DNA of 42,257 nucleotides from an uncultured Gemmiger sp. (GCA_944388245.1 CALXIA010000016.1:1-42257); one strand, 5' to 3'; shown: positions 15,264 through 23,498, counted from the first letter of the stretch. Notes: generated by a model not told the origin, from the letters alone. Translations and numbers: made by a program.

Positions 15264-15851
15264 TTACAGATTGTTGAACAGCAAGGCCCCGCCGGAGAGC
15301 ATCAGCATGACCACCACCGCCTGTTTGACTCGCCGCTCGTTGAGCAGCCGGCCGCTGACGATGCCCAGCCCCAGGCCCAGCAGCATGGCGGGCACCAGCA
15401 GCACGGCCTGCCGCAGGGCCGCCGGGGTCAGGATGCCCCAGGCGGTGTAGAGCGCGACGCGGAAGGTGTTCTCCACCAGAAAGACCACACAGATGTTGGC
15501 CTTGAAGGCGTGGCTGTCGCCGGTCACCCGGCTTACGTAAGCGCCCAGCAGCGCCCCGATGCCGTACAGCCCGCAGAGCACGCCGGACAGCAGCAGCGCG
15601 CCGGGCACGCTGCCCGCCATCACCAGCCCGGCCAGCGGCAGGCAGACCCGCCAACCGGATGGCCCGCCGCTCCCGCCAGGCCAGGATCAGATTGGTGGGA
15701 TAGCCCAGCAGCAGCTCCACCGGCGAGATGTTCCGGTTGATGGCGGGGGAAAACTCAGGATCGTGGTGAACACCAGGGTGTTGGCAAAGCCGCAGAGCCC
15801 TTTGATGAAGAAGGCGGCCAGCGCCGCCAGGTTCCAGAGCGCGAAGTCCAT
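15264..15851 (-). pseudogene. TauE/SafE-family membrane permease, interrupted by two compensating frameshifts
   Basis: Read on the minus strand, the gene starts ATG-GAC (15851) with FFIKGLCGFANTLVFTTILSF. It loses one base in a T4C5 run (plus 15745-15753), continues in another frame as NRNISPVELLLGYPTNLILA, then gains one base near 15653 and returns to the first frame as RVCLPLAGLVMAGSVPGALL through to LLFNNL. Pieced together it is a full-length polytopic protein of the sulfite exporter TauE/SafE (DUF81) family. In the starting frame there is an in-frame TGA between the two sites. Because one shift cancels the other and the rest is intact, recent mutation or base-calling errors are both plausible. 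It begins 4 bp after the threonine aldolase stop and is probably co-transcribed. Confidence 0.8.
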
Positions 15852-15855
15852 CCCG

Positions 15856-16875
15856 TTATGCCCGGGCCAGCGCCGCCAGGAAGGCCTCCACCGCCTCGGG
15901 CCGGGTGGCCCAGCTGGTCACCAGCCGGATGGTGGTGTGGTCCGCGTCCGGCTTGCCCATCTCCTCCCAGTGGAATTCGCCCCGCAGCGCTTCCAGCACC
16001 TTGTCCGGCAGGATGGGGAACTGCTGGTTGGAGGGGCTGGCAAAGGCGAAGCCGTAGCCCAGCGCCGCGATGCCGTCCCGCAGCCGCAGCGCCAGGGTGT
16101 TGGCGTGGGCGGCCAGCTCTTCATACAGGCCGTCCTGCATCAGCTGTTCAAACTGGATGCCCAGCAGCCAGCCCTTGGCCAGCATGCCGCCCCGCTGCTT
16201 CATGATGTAGCGGAAATCCTGCGCGATGGCGGGGTTCTGGATGCAGACCGCCTCCCCGATCAGCGCGCCGTTTTTGGTGCCGCCGATGGAGAAGACGTCG
16301 CACAGCGCGCCCAGTTCCGCCAGGCTCGCGCCGCCGGCGGTCAGGGCGCTGCCCAGCCGGGCCCCGTCCAGATAGAGCAGCAGGCCCAGCTCGTCGCACA
16401 CCTGCCGGATGGCGGCCAGTTCCGCCCCGGTGTACACCCCGCCCACCTCGGTGGTATTGCTGATGTACACCAGCTTGGGCTGCACCATGTGCTCGTCCGG
16501 ATGGGCGTCGCAGACCGCCCGGATGGCGTCCGGGGTCAGCTTGCCGTCCGGTGTGCCGGGGGTGGCCACGCACTTGTGGCCGCTGGCCTCGATCGCGCCG
16601 GTCTCATGCACGCACACATGGCCGGTGGTGGCGGCGATCACCGCCTGATGGGGCCGCAGCGCCGCGCAGATGCAGACGGTGTTGGTCTGGGTGCCGCCCA
16701 CAAGAAAATGCACCGCCGCGTCCGGCCGGCCGATGGCCTGGCGGATCAGCTGGCGGGCATGGTCGCAGTGCGGATCGGTGGAATAGCCGAAGTTGCCCTC
16801 GGTGTTGGTGGCCGCCAGGGCCTCCAGAATACGGGGATGGGCCCCCTCGCTGTAATCGTTGGTGAATCGGATCAT
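15856..16875 (-). CDS. ltaE: Low-specificity L-threonine aldolase (PLP-dependent)
   Basis: 339 aa, fold-type I PLP enzyme of the beta-eliminating lyase/threonine aldolase family. Seen: MIRFTNDYSEGAHPRIL start, HFLVGGTQTN, ATTGHVCVHETGAIE, LYLDGARLGSAL, and the PLP lysine in SIGGTKNGALIG. It splits L-threonine or allo-threonine into glycine and acetaldehyde in the cytosol. The ATG at 16875 is chosen because AAGAGAGGGG precedes it and homologues start with this block; an upstream in-frame ATG would overrun the promoter region. A permease pseudogene follows 4 bp downstream. Upstream, an extended -10-like TGGTAAAAT (minus strand, about 16933-16926) may be the promoter. Confidence 0.93.
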   Translation of the reverse strand: MIRFTNDYSEGAHPRILEALAATNTEGNFGYSTDPHCDHARQLIRQAIGRPDAAVHFLVGGTQTNTVCICAALRPHQAVIAATTGHVCVHETGAIEASGHKCVATPGTPDGKLTPDAIRAVCDAHPDEHMVQPKLVYISNTTEVGGVYTGAELAAIRQVCDELGLLLYLDGARLGSALTAGGASLAELGALCDVFSIGGTKNGALIGEAVCIQNPAIAQDFRYIMKQRGGMLAKGWLLGIQFEQLMQDGLYEELAAHANTLALRLRDGIAALGYGFAFASPSNQQFPILPDKVLEALRGEFHWEEMGKPDADHTTIRLVTSWATRPEAVEAFLAALARA

Positions 16876-16963
16876 GTGTAGCACCCCTCTCTTGCTGTGG
16901 CGCCCCGCGGGGCGCGTATGGTTCCATTTTACCACGTTTTCACAGAAAATCCATGCCTTGGTT

Positions 16964-16992
16964 TTGCACTGACGGATAAAGTATGGTATACT
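16964..16992 (+). promoter_or_regulatory. Sigma-A promoter for the membrane protein/HD operon
   Basis: TTGCAC (16964-16969), 17-bp spacer, TATACT (16987-16992) preceded by TGG (extended -10). The leader to the ATG at 17083 is about 85 bases and very GC-rich. Confidence 0.8.
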
Positions 16993-17082
16993 GGCAATGT
17001 ATCATCGAAAACTGCGCGGTTTTCCGCGCCGCGGGGCCGCGGGCCCCAATACACCGTGCGCGCCGCGCAGAGGAGGAACCTT

Positions 17083-17985
17083 ATGGATAACGCAATGCTC
17101 CGGGAAGAAAGCGCCCGCCGTCACCGCCGCCGCCGCCGTCAGGCGCTGGGGCTGGTGCTGGCGGTGTTGATCCTGGTGGGGCTGGGCAGCATCGCCACCA
17201 GCGTGGCGGGCCTGGTGGCCAGCCTGTTTGACGATACCGATCTGATGAAGGACTTTGAAAACCGGCTGCAGATCATGGTCATGTTCGACCCGCTGCCCTT
17301 TGACAGCCTGGAACAGGCCGACCAGATCATGCTGCGCGAGGTGGGCATCTGGGGCGCTTTGTATGGCGAACTGGAGACCAGCGGCAGCCTGGACGCCTAT
17401 GAGCGCGATCCCGAGACCGACTGTATCATCCTGCCCACCCTGGAGGTGGACGCCACCCTGACCAAGCTGGTGGGGCCGAACTTCAACGTGACCCACGAGA
17501 GTTTTGAGGATGACGGCATGACCTTCACCTACCTGCCGGACAAGCAGGGCTATCTGATCCCCATCACCGGCCAGCAGGGCCGGTACACCCCCACCGTGGT
17601 CAAGCTGACCCGGGGCGGCGGCCAGATGCGGGTGACAGTGGGGTATATCCCGGTCAGCAGCCCGGGGGACGAGTTGATGGGCGCCAACACCTCCACCGAG
17701 CCGGTCAAGTATATGGACTATATCTTTGAAAAGACCGATTCGGTCTGGTATCTCACCGCCCTGGAGGAGAGCGAGATGCAGCCCGCCAACCCGGCCGCCA
17801 GCGACACCGCCGACCAGCCGGATGTGGGCAACTCGGTCATGGCCCCGGAGCAGCAGCTGCAGGGCGCGGCCAACGACGGGGTGGTGTCCAGCGTGCCCAC
17901 CTCCGACGCGTCCGCCCAGACCGACGAGAGCGCTCCCGCGCAGGAGGGCGACGCCTCGGCCGAGAGCGGCGAGGATGCCGCGTAA
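17083..17985 (+). CDS. Membrane-anchored protein of unknown function
   Basis: 300 aa, not recognised. The ATG follows AGAGGAGGAA; an upstream in-frame start lies before the promoter and is rejected. An arginine block (residues about 13-19, RHRRRRR) precedes a single membrane segment (about 21-46), so the remaining roughly 250 residues should be outside the cell. They form a soluble domain with many acidic and beta-type segments (LREVGIWGALYGELE, DCIILPTLEVDATL), then a low-complexity tail rich in A, S, D, E and P after about residue 240. No catalytic motif or cysteine pair is visible. It shares a transcript with an HD phosphohydrolase, with a 12-bp gap. Confidence 0.8.
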   Translation: MDNAMLREESARRHRRRRRQALGLVLAVLILVGLGSIATSVAGLVASLFDDTDLMKDFENRLQIMVMFDPLPFDSLEQADQIMLREVGIWGALYGELETSGSLDAYERDPETDCIILPTLEVDATLTKLVGPNFNVTHESFEDDGMTFTYLPDKQGYLIPITGQQGRYTPTVVKLTRGGGQMRVTVGYIPVSSPGDELMGANTSTEPVKYMDYIFEKTDSVWYLTALEESEMQPANPAASDTADQPDVGNSVMAPEQQLQGAANDGVVSSVPTSDASAQTDESAPAQEGDASAESGEDAA

Positions 17986-17997
17986 AGGGGGCCGGGT

Positions 17998-18663
17998 ATG
18001 CTGCCTGTAACCTATGAGATGGTGCGCCACAGCGAGGAGATCAACACCTACATCCGCCAGGCGGACGCCTCGCTGGTGGCGCTGGGCTTCACCGAACACT
18101 CCTTTGCCCACGTGACTCGCTGCGCCGAGACGGCCAGCCGACTGCTGCAGCAGCTGGGCGCGGACGAGCGGGAGGTGGAACTGGCCCGGATCGCCGGCTA
18201 TATGCACGACATCGGCAACCTGGTCAACCGGGTGGACCACGCCCAGAGCGGCGCGGTGATGGCCTTCCGCATCCTGGACAAGATGGGCATGCCCCCGGAG
18301 GACACAGCCCTGGTGGTCACCGCCATCGGCAACCACGACGAGAGCACCGCCTACCCGGTAAACGGGGTGGCCGCGGCGCTGATCCTGGCCGACAAGACCG
18401 ACGTGCGCCGCAGCCGGGTGCGCAACCGGGACACCATCCGGTTCGATATCCACGACCGGGTCAACTGGGCGGCGGAGCACTCGGAACTGGATCTGGACAA
18501 GGAGGCCGGCACCGTGACCCTGGCCATCCGCCTGGATACCCAGGTGTGTTCGGTGATGGACTATTTTGAGATCTTTCTGACCCGGATGCTGCTCTGCCGC
18601 AAGGCCGCCGAGCATTTCGGGCTGACCTTCCGGCTGGAGGTCAACGGCCAGCAGCTGGTCTGA
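17998..18663 (+). CDS. HD-domain phosphohydrolase
   Basis: 221 aa. The HD fold is evident: HSFAHVTRCAETASRLL carries the first histidine, ARIAGYMHDIGN the HD pair (His-Asp) of the metal site, NRVDHAQSGAVMAFRIL a further histidine, and AIGNHDES another. The C-terminal 80 residues (FDIHDRVNWAAEHSEL, LDTQVCSVMDYFEIF) form an unassigned domain. HD proteins hydrolyse phosphate esters of nucleotides or nucleotide second messengers; the substrate here is unknown, and there is no GYP motif, so a cyclic-di-GMP HD-GYP enzyme is excluded. AAAGGGGG precedes the start. A strong terminator follows. Confidence 0.85.
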   Translation: MLPVTYEMVRHSEEINTYIRQADASLVALGFTEHSFAHVTRCAETASRLLQQLGADEREVELARIAGYMHDIGNLVNRVDHAQSGAVMAFRILDKMGMPPEDTALVVTAIGNHDESTAYPVNGVAAALILADKTDVRRSRVRNRDTIRFDIHDRVNWAAEHSELDLDKEAGTVTLAIRLDTQVCSVMDYFEIFLTRMLLCRKAAEHFGLTFRLEVNGQQLV

Positions 18664-18675
18664 CACAGAAAACGC

Positions 18676-18712
18676 ATCCCCCGCCGGGCAAACCGCCCGG
18701 CGGGGGATTTTT
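18676..18712 (+). terminator. Intrinsic terminator of the HD operon
   Basis: A 14-bp GC-rich perfect stem (18676-18689 with 18695-18708), 5-base loop, followed by T5. Confidence 0.92.
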
Positions 18713-18725
18713 GCGCGCCAAAACC

Positions 18726-18760
18726 AAAAGCAGCGCCCCGCCGTTCTGGCGGGGCGCTGC
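18726..18760 (-). terminator. Intrinsic terminator of msmX
   Basis: A 13-bp perfect stem (18730-18742 with 18748-18760), 5-base loop; on the minus strand TTTT follows the stem. It sits 22 bp beyond the msmX stop. Confidence 0.88.
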
Positions 18761-18782
18761 GGATACTCGGAATGGGAAAACC

Positions 18783-19895
18783 TTAGTTCAGGATGGTCAG
18801 CTCGGTCTCCACGTCGAACAGGTGCACCTTGTGGGCGTCGAACGCCACGGTCACGGTGCTGCCGTTGCGGGCCTTGCTGGTGGGGGCCACGCGGGCGGTC
18901 ATCTTGTTGCCCTTGTAGTCCAGGTACAGGTAGATCTCGCTGCCCATCAGCTCGCTGACCTCCACGTCGGCGGTCAGCTGGCACTCCTTGTGCTTCTCGA
19001 TGAACTCGGGATCGTCCTTGATGTCCTCGGGACGGATGCCCATCTTGACGGCCTTGCCCACATAGGCGTCCAGCTTGCCGTCGGCGGTCTTCTCGGCGGG
19101 CAGAACGATCTTGTCGCCGGACAGATCCAGGTAGTAGGTGCTGCCGTCCTTGTTCAGGGTGGCGTCCAGGAAGTTCATCTGGGGGCTGCCGATGAAGCCC
19201 GCCACGAACATGTTGCAGGGGAAGTCGTACAGGTTCTGCGGGGTATCGACCTGCTGGATAACGCCGTCCTTCATGACCACGATGCGGTCGCCCATGGTCA
19301 TGGCCTCGGTCTGGTCATGGGTCACGTAGATGAAGGTGGTGGCCAGCTTCTGATGCAGCTTGATGATCTCGGTGCGCATGCTGGTACGCAGCTTGGCGTC
19401 CAGGTTGGACAGAGGCTCGTCCAGCAGGAAGACGGCCGGGTTACGGACCATGGCGCGGCCCAGAGCAACACGCTGCCGCTGGCCGCCGGACAGAGCCTTC
19501 GGCTTGCGGTCCAGCAGGTGCTCGATGTCCAGGATCTTGGCGGCTTCACGCACCCGCTTGTCGATCTCGTCCTTCGGGGTCTTGCGCAGCTCCAGACCAA
19601 AGGCCATGTTCTTGTACACGGTCATGTGGGGGTACAGCGCGTAGTTCTGGAACACCATCGCGATATCCCGGTCCTTCGGGGGCACGTCGTTGATCAGACG
19701 GTCGCCAATGTACATCTCGCCCTTGCTGATCTCCTCCAGGCCGGCGATCATACGCAGGGTGGTGGATTTGCCGCAGCCGGACGGGCCGACGAAGATGATG
19801 AATTCCTTGTCCGCGATCTCCAGGTTGAAATCCTTAACAGCGGTCACATTGCCCGGGTAGATCTTGTAGATACCGCGGCAGCTGATACTTGCCAT
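18783..19895 (-). CDS. msmX: Sugar ABC transporter ATPase, MsmX/UgpC type
   Basis: 370 aa. ATP-binding domain: Walker [10 protein letters not shown] (about residues 37-45), signature [16 protein letters not shown], Walker [14 protein letters not shown], and switch histidine in [10 protein letters not shown]. The C-terminal regulatory TOBE/OB domain (about residues 240-370) is typical of the MalK/UgpC/MsmX branch. Such ATPases energise several CUT1 oligosaccharide importers whose permease genes lie elsewhere; none is adjacent here, which fits a shared multitask ATPase. AAGGAGGG precedes the ATG. It is divergent from an AraC gene, with the intergenic region holding an operator-like palindrome, so that regulator may control it. 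The codon use is strongly biased, as in highly expressed genes. Confidence 0.96.
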   Translation of the reverse strand: MASISCRGIYKIYPGNVTAVKDFNLEIADKEFIIFVGPSGCGKSTTLRMIAGLEEISKGEMYIGDRLINDVPPKDRDIAMVFQNYALYPHMTVYKNMAFGLELRKTPKDEIDKRVREAAKILDIEHLLDRKPKALSGGQRQRVALGRAMVRNPAVFLLDEPLSNLDAKLRTSMRTEIIKLHQKLATTFIYVTHDQTEAMTMGDRIVVMKDGVIQQVDTPQNLYDFPCNMFVAGFIGSPQMNFLDATLNKDGSTYYLDLSGDKIVLPAEKTADGKLDAYVGKAVKMGIRPEDIKDDPEFIEKHKECQLTADVEVSELMGSEIYLYLDYKGNKMTARVAPTSKARNGSTVTVAFDAHKVHLFDVETELTILN

Positions 19896-19944
19896 GGGGA
19901 AGCCCTCCTTGTAATTGTGAAGTTTGTGTGATACCAGTTTATTG

Positions 19945-19981
19945 ACACGCGCTTGACCGCGTGTGCTGTCTTTACTATAAT
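19945..19981 (+). promoter_or_regulatory. AraC-gene promoter with operator-like palindrome over the -35
   Basis: TTGACC (19953-19958), 17-bp spacer, TATAAT (19976-19981). A 7-6-7 inverted repeat, ACACGCG-CTTGAC-CGCGTGT (19945-19964), straddles the -35. Binding there would block this promoter and could also affect msmX in the other direction. Confidence 0.75.
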
Positions 19982-20041
19982 AATACCAGGGTTTTTGGGA
20001 AAAGAAATAGCATTTTATTGATGTACAGGGGGCGAATGTTG

Positions 20042-20830
20042 ATGTTTTCCTGCGGGGAGTGGTGCGCGCCGGCGCAGCGGCTGGACCTGTCGCTGTCGGC
20101 CCCCGTCGTGCTGGACGGGCCGGGGGTCTGGGCCGGGGTGCTGTCCAGCGGGCGGTGCGCCCTGGACGGGCCGGAGGGTCCGGTGAGCGCCGAGGCGGGC
20201 AGTCTGCTGGTCGGCGTTTCTCCGCTGGAACTGACGCCGGAGGGCGGCTGCCACCTGCTGGCGGTGCGGATCACCGGCCGGGTGGCGGAGGCCTTTGCCG
20301 CCGAATTGGAGGGATCGTTCTGGGCGGGCGGGGCCAGCGCGCCTTTGGCGGCCCAGCTGCTGGCCCGCCTGGGGGAGGAACTGCCGCCTGGCGAAGGGGG
20401 CGGGCTGGCCTTCCGGCTGCTGGGGGAACTGGCTGGGGCGGACCCGGCCGCCCCGGCGCTGCCGCCGCTGGTGAGCCGGGCGCTGGCCGCCGTGCAGCAG
20501 AACTACGCGGGGCTGTACGGGGTGGAGGAACTCAGCGCCCAGCTGGGGGTCACCAAGAGCCATCTGATCCGGGTGTTCCGGGCCGCGATGGGGATGCCGC
20601 CGGGGCAGTATCTCACCGCGGTGCGGATCGAGGCGGCCAAGCAGCTGCTGGCCCACCGGGAGTATCCGCTGGAGGTGGTGGCCAGCCTGTGCGGCTTTTC
20701 CGGGGCCAACTACCTGTGCCGGGTGTTCCGCAAGGCCACCGGCCTGACCCCCGCCGCCTGGCGGGCGGTGGCCGCCGCGCCCGCCGCGCCGGAAGCCCCG
20801 CTGCCGCTGGAGAAGGAACTGTATGTCTAG
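20042..20830 (+). CDS. AraC-family transcriptional regulator
   Basis: 262 aa from the ATG at 20042, which has AGGGGG 9 bp upstream; ATGs at 20021 and 20036 are less well spaced. Residues about 1-150 form a degenerate cupin-like sensing domain ([16 protein letters not shown]) rich in glycine and alanine. The last 100 residues are a clear AraC double helix-turn-helix: [20 protein letters not shown], then [20 protein letters not shown] and [13 protein letters not shown]. It is transcribed away from msmX and lies upstream of nagB, so amino-sugar or oligosaccharide uptake is the probable regulon; the ligand is unknown. Confidence 0.9.
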   Translation: MFSCGEWCAPAQRLDLSLSAPVVLDGPGVWAGVLSSGRCALDGPEGPVSAEAGSLLVGVSPLELTPEGGCHLLAVRITGRVAEAFAAELEGSFWAGGASAPLAAQLLARLGEELPPGEGGGLAFRLLGELAGADPAAPALPPLVSRALAAVQQNYAGLYGVEELSAQLGVTKSHLIRVFRAAMGMPPGQYLTAVRIEAAKQLLAHREYPLEVVASLCGFSGANYLCRVFRKATGLTPAAWRAVAAAPAAPEAPLPLEKELYV

Positions 20831-20867
20831 ACAGGCCTTTTGTGCAAATTAAATCCCCGTCCGGCCC

Positions 20868-20896
20868 TATACAAACCAGGGCGGGAACGGTATCAT
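20868..20896 (+). promoter_or_regulatory. Possible nagB promoter
   Basis: TATACA (20868-20873), 17-bp spacer, TATCAT (20891-20896). Both boxes are imperfect. It lies between the AraC stop and the nagB ribosome site and gives a leader of about 55 bases. Confidence 0.4.
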
Positions 20897-20957
20897 GAAA
20901 GGTAAGAGAAACGGCCTGCCGCAGGCCGGCAAAAATTGCCAAAGGAGCGTGTCAATT

Positions 20958-21698
20958 TTGATTCAGGTAGTTGTGACCGAGAGCTACGACGCCAGCTGCG
21001 CGTATGTGGCCGACATGATCTGCAAGCTTGTGAACGAAAAGCCCGCCTGCAAGCTGGGCCTGGCTACCGGGGGTACGCCTGTACCCATGTACAAAAAGCT
21101 CATCGAGGCCAACCAGGCCGGCAAGGTGGATTTCTCCGCGGTGCGCACCGTCAATCTGGACGAGTACTGCGGCATCCCCGGCACCCACGACCAGAGTTAC
21201 CGCTACTTCATGAACACCAACCTGTTCGATCACATCAACATCGACAAGGCCAACACCTACGTGGCCCAGGGCATGGGCGACCCGGCCGCCAACGCCGCGG
21301 AGCTGGAGGCCAAGGTCTACGAGGGCGGCGTGGCCGACCTGCAGCTGCTGGGCATCGGCAACAACGGGCATATCGCCTTCAATGAGGCCAGCGATACCCT
21401 GCACGCCACCGCCCACATCGAACATCTGACCGAAAGCACCATCAACGCCAACGCCCGGTTCTTTGCCCGCAAGGAGGACGTGCCCACCACCGCCATCACC
21501 ATGGGCATGGGGGACATTCTGGCCGCCAAATGCGTGGTGCTGATCGCCACCGGCCTGGCCAAGACCGAGGCCATCCGGGGCCTGGTGATGAGCGACGAGA
21601 TCACCACCCACAATCCCAGCACCATGCTGAAGATGCACCCCAACGCGGTGGTGGTCATCGACAAGGAACTGGCCGAAGCGGTGGGCTACAAGGGCTGA
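20958..21698 (+). CDS. nagB: Glucosamine-6-phosphate deaminase
   Basis: 246 aa from a TTG start, chosen because AAAGGAG lies 10 bp upstream and the protein then begins LIQVVVTESYDA as family members do. Seen: LGLATGGTPVPMYKKL (phosphate-binding loop), NLDEYCGI with the catalytic aspartate, and LGIGNNGHIAFNEAS with the conserved histidine. It converts glucosamine-6-phosphate to fructose-6-phosphate and ammonia. No nagA is adjacent. The usual FNEP reads FNEA here, a mild variation. Together with the upstream AraC regulator and MsmX it supports a role in amino-sugar use. Confidence 0.95.
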   Translation: MIQVVVTESYDASCAYVADMICKLVNEKPACKLGLATGGTPVPMYKKLIEANQAGKVDFSAVRTVNLDEYCGIPGTHDQSYRYFMNTNLFDHINIDKANTYVAQGMGDPAANAAELEAKVYEGGVADLQLLGIGNNGHIAFNEASDTLHATAHIEHLTESTINANARFFARKEDVPTTAITMGMGDILAAKCVVLIATGLAKTEAIRGLVMSDEITTHNPSTMLKMHPNAVVVIDKELAEAVGYKG

Positions 21699-21710
21699 AA
21701 AAAACGGTCC

Positions 21711-21738
21711 TTGACACAAACGGGCCACGTGCTATGAT
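21711..21738 (+). promoter_or_regulatory. Promoter of the PII-like/antiporter operon
   Basis: TTGACA (21711-21716), 16-bp spacer, TATGAT (21733-21738). Transcription should start near 21745, about 75 bases before the first gene. Confidence 0.75.
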
Positions 21739-21741
21739 TAA

Positions 21742-21794
21742 ACCGGTGGGGCCGGGGCGGATCGCCTGCCTTGGCCCTGCCGGTATTGTTTTTT
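21742..21794 (+). promoter_or_regulatory. Leader terminator or attenuator before the PII-like gene
   Basis: Arms 21742-21753 and 21773-21784 can pair over 12 positions with two G-U pairs; T6 follows at 21789-21794. The hairpin lies behind the strong promoter at 21711-21738 and before the ribosome site, so it should stop transcripts from that promoter unless something prevents it. It may also end nagB transcription. Confidence 0.6.
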
Positions 21795-21819
21795 CACGCC
21801 TTGCAAAGGAGGATATTTC

Positions 21820-22155
21820 GTGAAACTGTTGATCATGATCCTCAGCGACCCGGATGTGATGGACCGGGCGCTGGAAAAGCTGGAGCGACGGGGCATCCGG
21901 GGCGCCACCATTCTGCGCAGCCGGGGCATGGCCATGGAGCTGCAGAACTACATGGGCGGGTCGTTTTTGGGCAGCCTGCGGGCAAGCCTGGAGCCGGACC
22001 GGGAGGAAAACTACACCGTATTGATGGTGCTGCCCGACGATCAGGTGGCCGAGGCCATGGAACTGATCGACCAGGTGGCCGATCTGGACCGGCCGGGCAA
22101 CGGCATCGCTTTTACGGTGCCGGTGGAGTTGACCAAGGGCATCGGGAGGCTGTAA
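21820..22155 (+). CDS. PII-like signalling protein
   Basis: 111 aa, GTG start with AAAGGAGG upstream. Length and pattern fit the trimeric PII-like ferredoxin fold: strand MKLLIMILSD, helix DRALEKLERRGIRGATIL, a loop with SRGMAMELQNYMGGSFLGS in place of the T-loop, strand NYTVLMVLPDD, helix and a C-terminal tail. The classical PII T-loop uridylylation tyrosine context and the PROSITE GlnB signatures are not visible, so it is not GlnB/GlnK proper. Its stop is immediately followed by the ATG of a CPA2 antiporter, which implies it senses a small ligand, perhaps an adenine nucleotide or cyclic di-AMP, and adjusts that transporter. The ligand is a guess. Confidence 0.72.
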   Translation: MKLLIMILSDPDVMDRALEKLERRGIRGATILRSRGMAMELQNYMGGSFLGSLRASLEPDREENYTVLMVLPDDQVAEAMELIDQVADLDRPGNGIAFTVPVELTKGIGRL

Positions 22156-23337
22156 ATGGAACTGGATCTTTTGTTTCAACTGGCTATCCTGTTGATAGCC
22201 GGTCTGGTAGGTGCACGTCTGATCCGTCTGATCCGTTTGCCGGACGTGACCGGCTACCTGATCCTGGGCCTGCTGATCGGACCCTCGGTGCTGGGGCTTT
22301 TTACCAGCGAGGGGGTCGCGGCCCTGTCGGTGATATCCGACGTGGCGCTGGGTTTCATCGCCTTTACGGTGGGCGGCGAGTTCAAGTTTGAGTATTTCCG
22401 CCGGGTGGGCGCCACCCCCATCGTGATCGCCTTTTTTGAGAGCATCGTGGCGGTGATCCTGGTGGTGCTGGGGCTGTGGGCCACCGGCAACGGCCTGCCC
22501 TTTGCGTTGGTGCTGGGAGCCATCGCGGCCGCCACCGCCCCCGCGGCTACCATCATGGTCATCAAACAGTACCGGGCCAAAGGGCCGGTCACCGAGACTT
22601 TGTTGAGCGTGGTTGCGCTGGATGACGCGGTGGCGCTGATCGCCTTTGGCCTGGCGGTGGCCGTGGCCCGCACCCTGGAAAGCGGCGGCCCGGTGAATCT
22701 GGTGGAGGCCATCCTGTCGCCCATCTGGGAGGTGGTGCTCAGCGTAGGCGTGGGCATCGCGCTGGGGTTGGTCTTCACCTTCCTGCTGCGGTTCTTCAAG
22801 GATGGCGGCAGCCGCTTGAGCATGTCCATCGCCTTTGTGCTGGGGGCCGTGGCCCTGGCCAATGAGGTGCTGGGGGTGTCCAGCCTGCTCATGTGCATGG
22901 CGATGGGCGCGGCCTTCTGCAACCTGTCCAAGAATTCCGCCGACGTGTACCGGCAGGTGGATTCCTTCACGCCGCCGTTGTTCTTGATGTTCTTTGTGCT
23001 CAGCGGCGCGGACCTGCAGCTGAGCGTGCTGCCCACCATCGGTCTGGTGGGTGTGGTGTATGTGGTGCTGCGGGTGGCCGGCAAGTGGCTGGGCGCCTGG
23101 CTGGGCGCCAAGATCATGCGCGCTTCCCCGGCTATCACCAAATACCTGGGGCCGGCTCTGATCCCCCAGGCAGGCGTGGCCATCGGCCTGTCCTTTTTGG
23201 CCCAGCAGGTGGTGCCGGAATACGCGGCCACCATCCGGGCTGTGGTGCTCTGCGCCACCCTGATCTATGAACTCATCGGGCCCGCTATCAGCAAAAAGAC
23301 CCTGCAGGCCGCCGGCGAGATCGCCAGGGACGCGTAA
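22156..23337 (+). CDS. Cation:proton antiporter, CPA2 family
   Basis: 393 aa, about 12-13 membrane segments, no cytosolic TrkA-N domain. Seen: RLPDVTGYLILGLLIGPSVL in the first part, characteristic of KefB/NapA-type exchangers; AAATAPAATIMVIKQY and VVALDDAVALIAFGLAVAVA in the core, with the aspartate pair DD that carries ions in this family; ALIPQAGVAIGLSFLAQQ near the end. It probably exchanges Na+ or K+ for H+. The start codon directly abuts the stop of the PII-like gene, with GGGAGG inside that gene as ribosome site. Lack of the nucleotide-binding domain found in Kef proteins fits regulation by the separate PII-like partner. Confidence 0.9.
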   Translation: MELDLLFQLAILLIAGLVGARLIRLIRLPDVTGYLILGLLIGPSVLGLFTSEGVAALSVISDVALGFIAFTVGGEFKFEYFRRVGATPIVIAFFESIVAVILVVLGLWATGNGLPFALVLGAIAAATAPAATIMVIKQYRAKGPVTETLLSVVALDDAVALIAFGLAVAVARTLESGGPVNLVEAILSPIWEVVLSVGVGIALGLVFTFLLRFFKDGGSRLSMSIAFVLGAVALANEVLGVSSLLMCMAMGAAFCNLSKNSADVYRQVDSFTPPLFLMFFVLSGADLQLSVLPTIGLVGVVYVVLRVAGKWLGAWLGAKIMRASPAITKYLGPALIPQAGVAIGLSFLAQQVVPEYAATIRAVVLCATLIYELIGPAISKKTLQAAGEIARDA

Positions 23338-23354
23338 TGTATGAATGAGCCAAT

Positions 23355-23375
23355 ATGGGGGTCGCAGACCCCCAT
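23355..23375. repeat. Hairpin after the antiporter gene
   Basis: A 9-bp perfect stem (23355-23363 with 23367-23375) and 3-base loop GCA. No T-run follows directly; it precedes the clearer terminator at 23387. Confidence 0.55.
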
Positions 23376-23386
23376 GCCCCCTTCTT

Positions 23387-23413
23387 GCGGGCCGAATCTC
23401 CGGCCCGCATTTT
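23387..23413 (+). terminator. Terminator of the PII-like/antiporter operon
   Basis: An 8-bp GC stem (23387-23394 with 23401-23408), 6-base loop, followed by ATTTTC. Confidence 0.75.
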
Positions 23414-23459
23414 CTTTGACAGGAGGCTGGGGACCGGATCCCCTGGAGTGGCAAAAAGA

Positions 23460-23489
23460 AAAAGGACGCGGCGCAAGCCGCGTCCTTTT
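23460..23489. terminator. Terminator of galE, usable on both strands
   Basis: A 13-bp perfect stem (23460-23472 with 23477-23489), GCAA loop; A-run on one side, T4 on the other. It lies 9 bp beyond the galE stop. Confidence 0.9.
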
Positions 23490-23498
23490 CTGTTGTTC

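Noticed and set aside
19942-19947. A perfect TTGACA near the AraC promoter
   Set aside because: It is 28 bp from the TATAAT box, too far to be its -35; the TTGACC at 19953 is correctly spaced.
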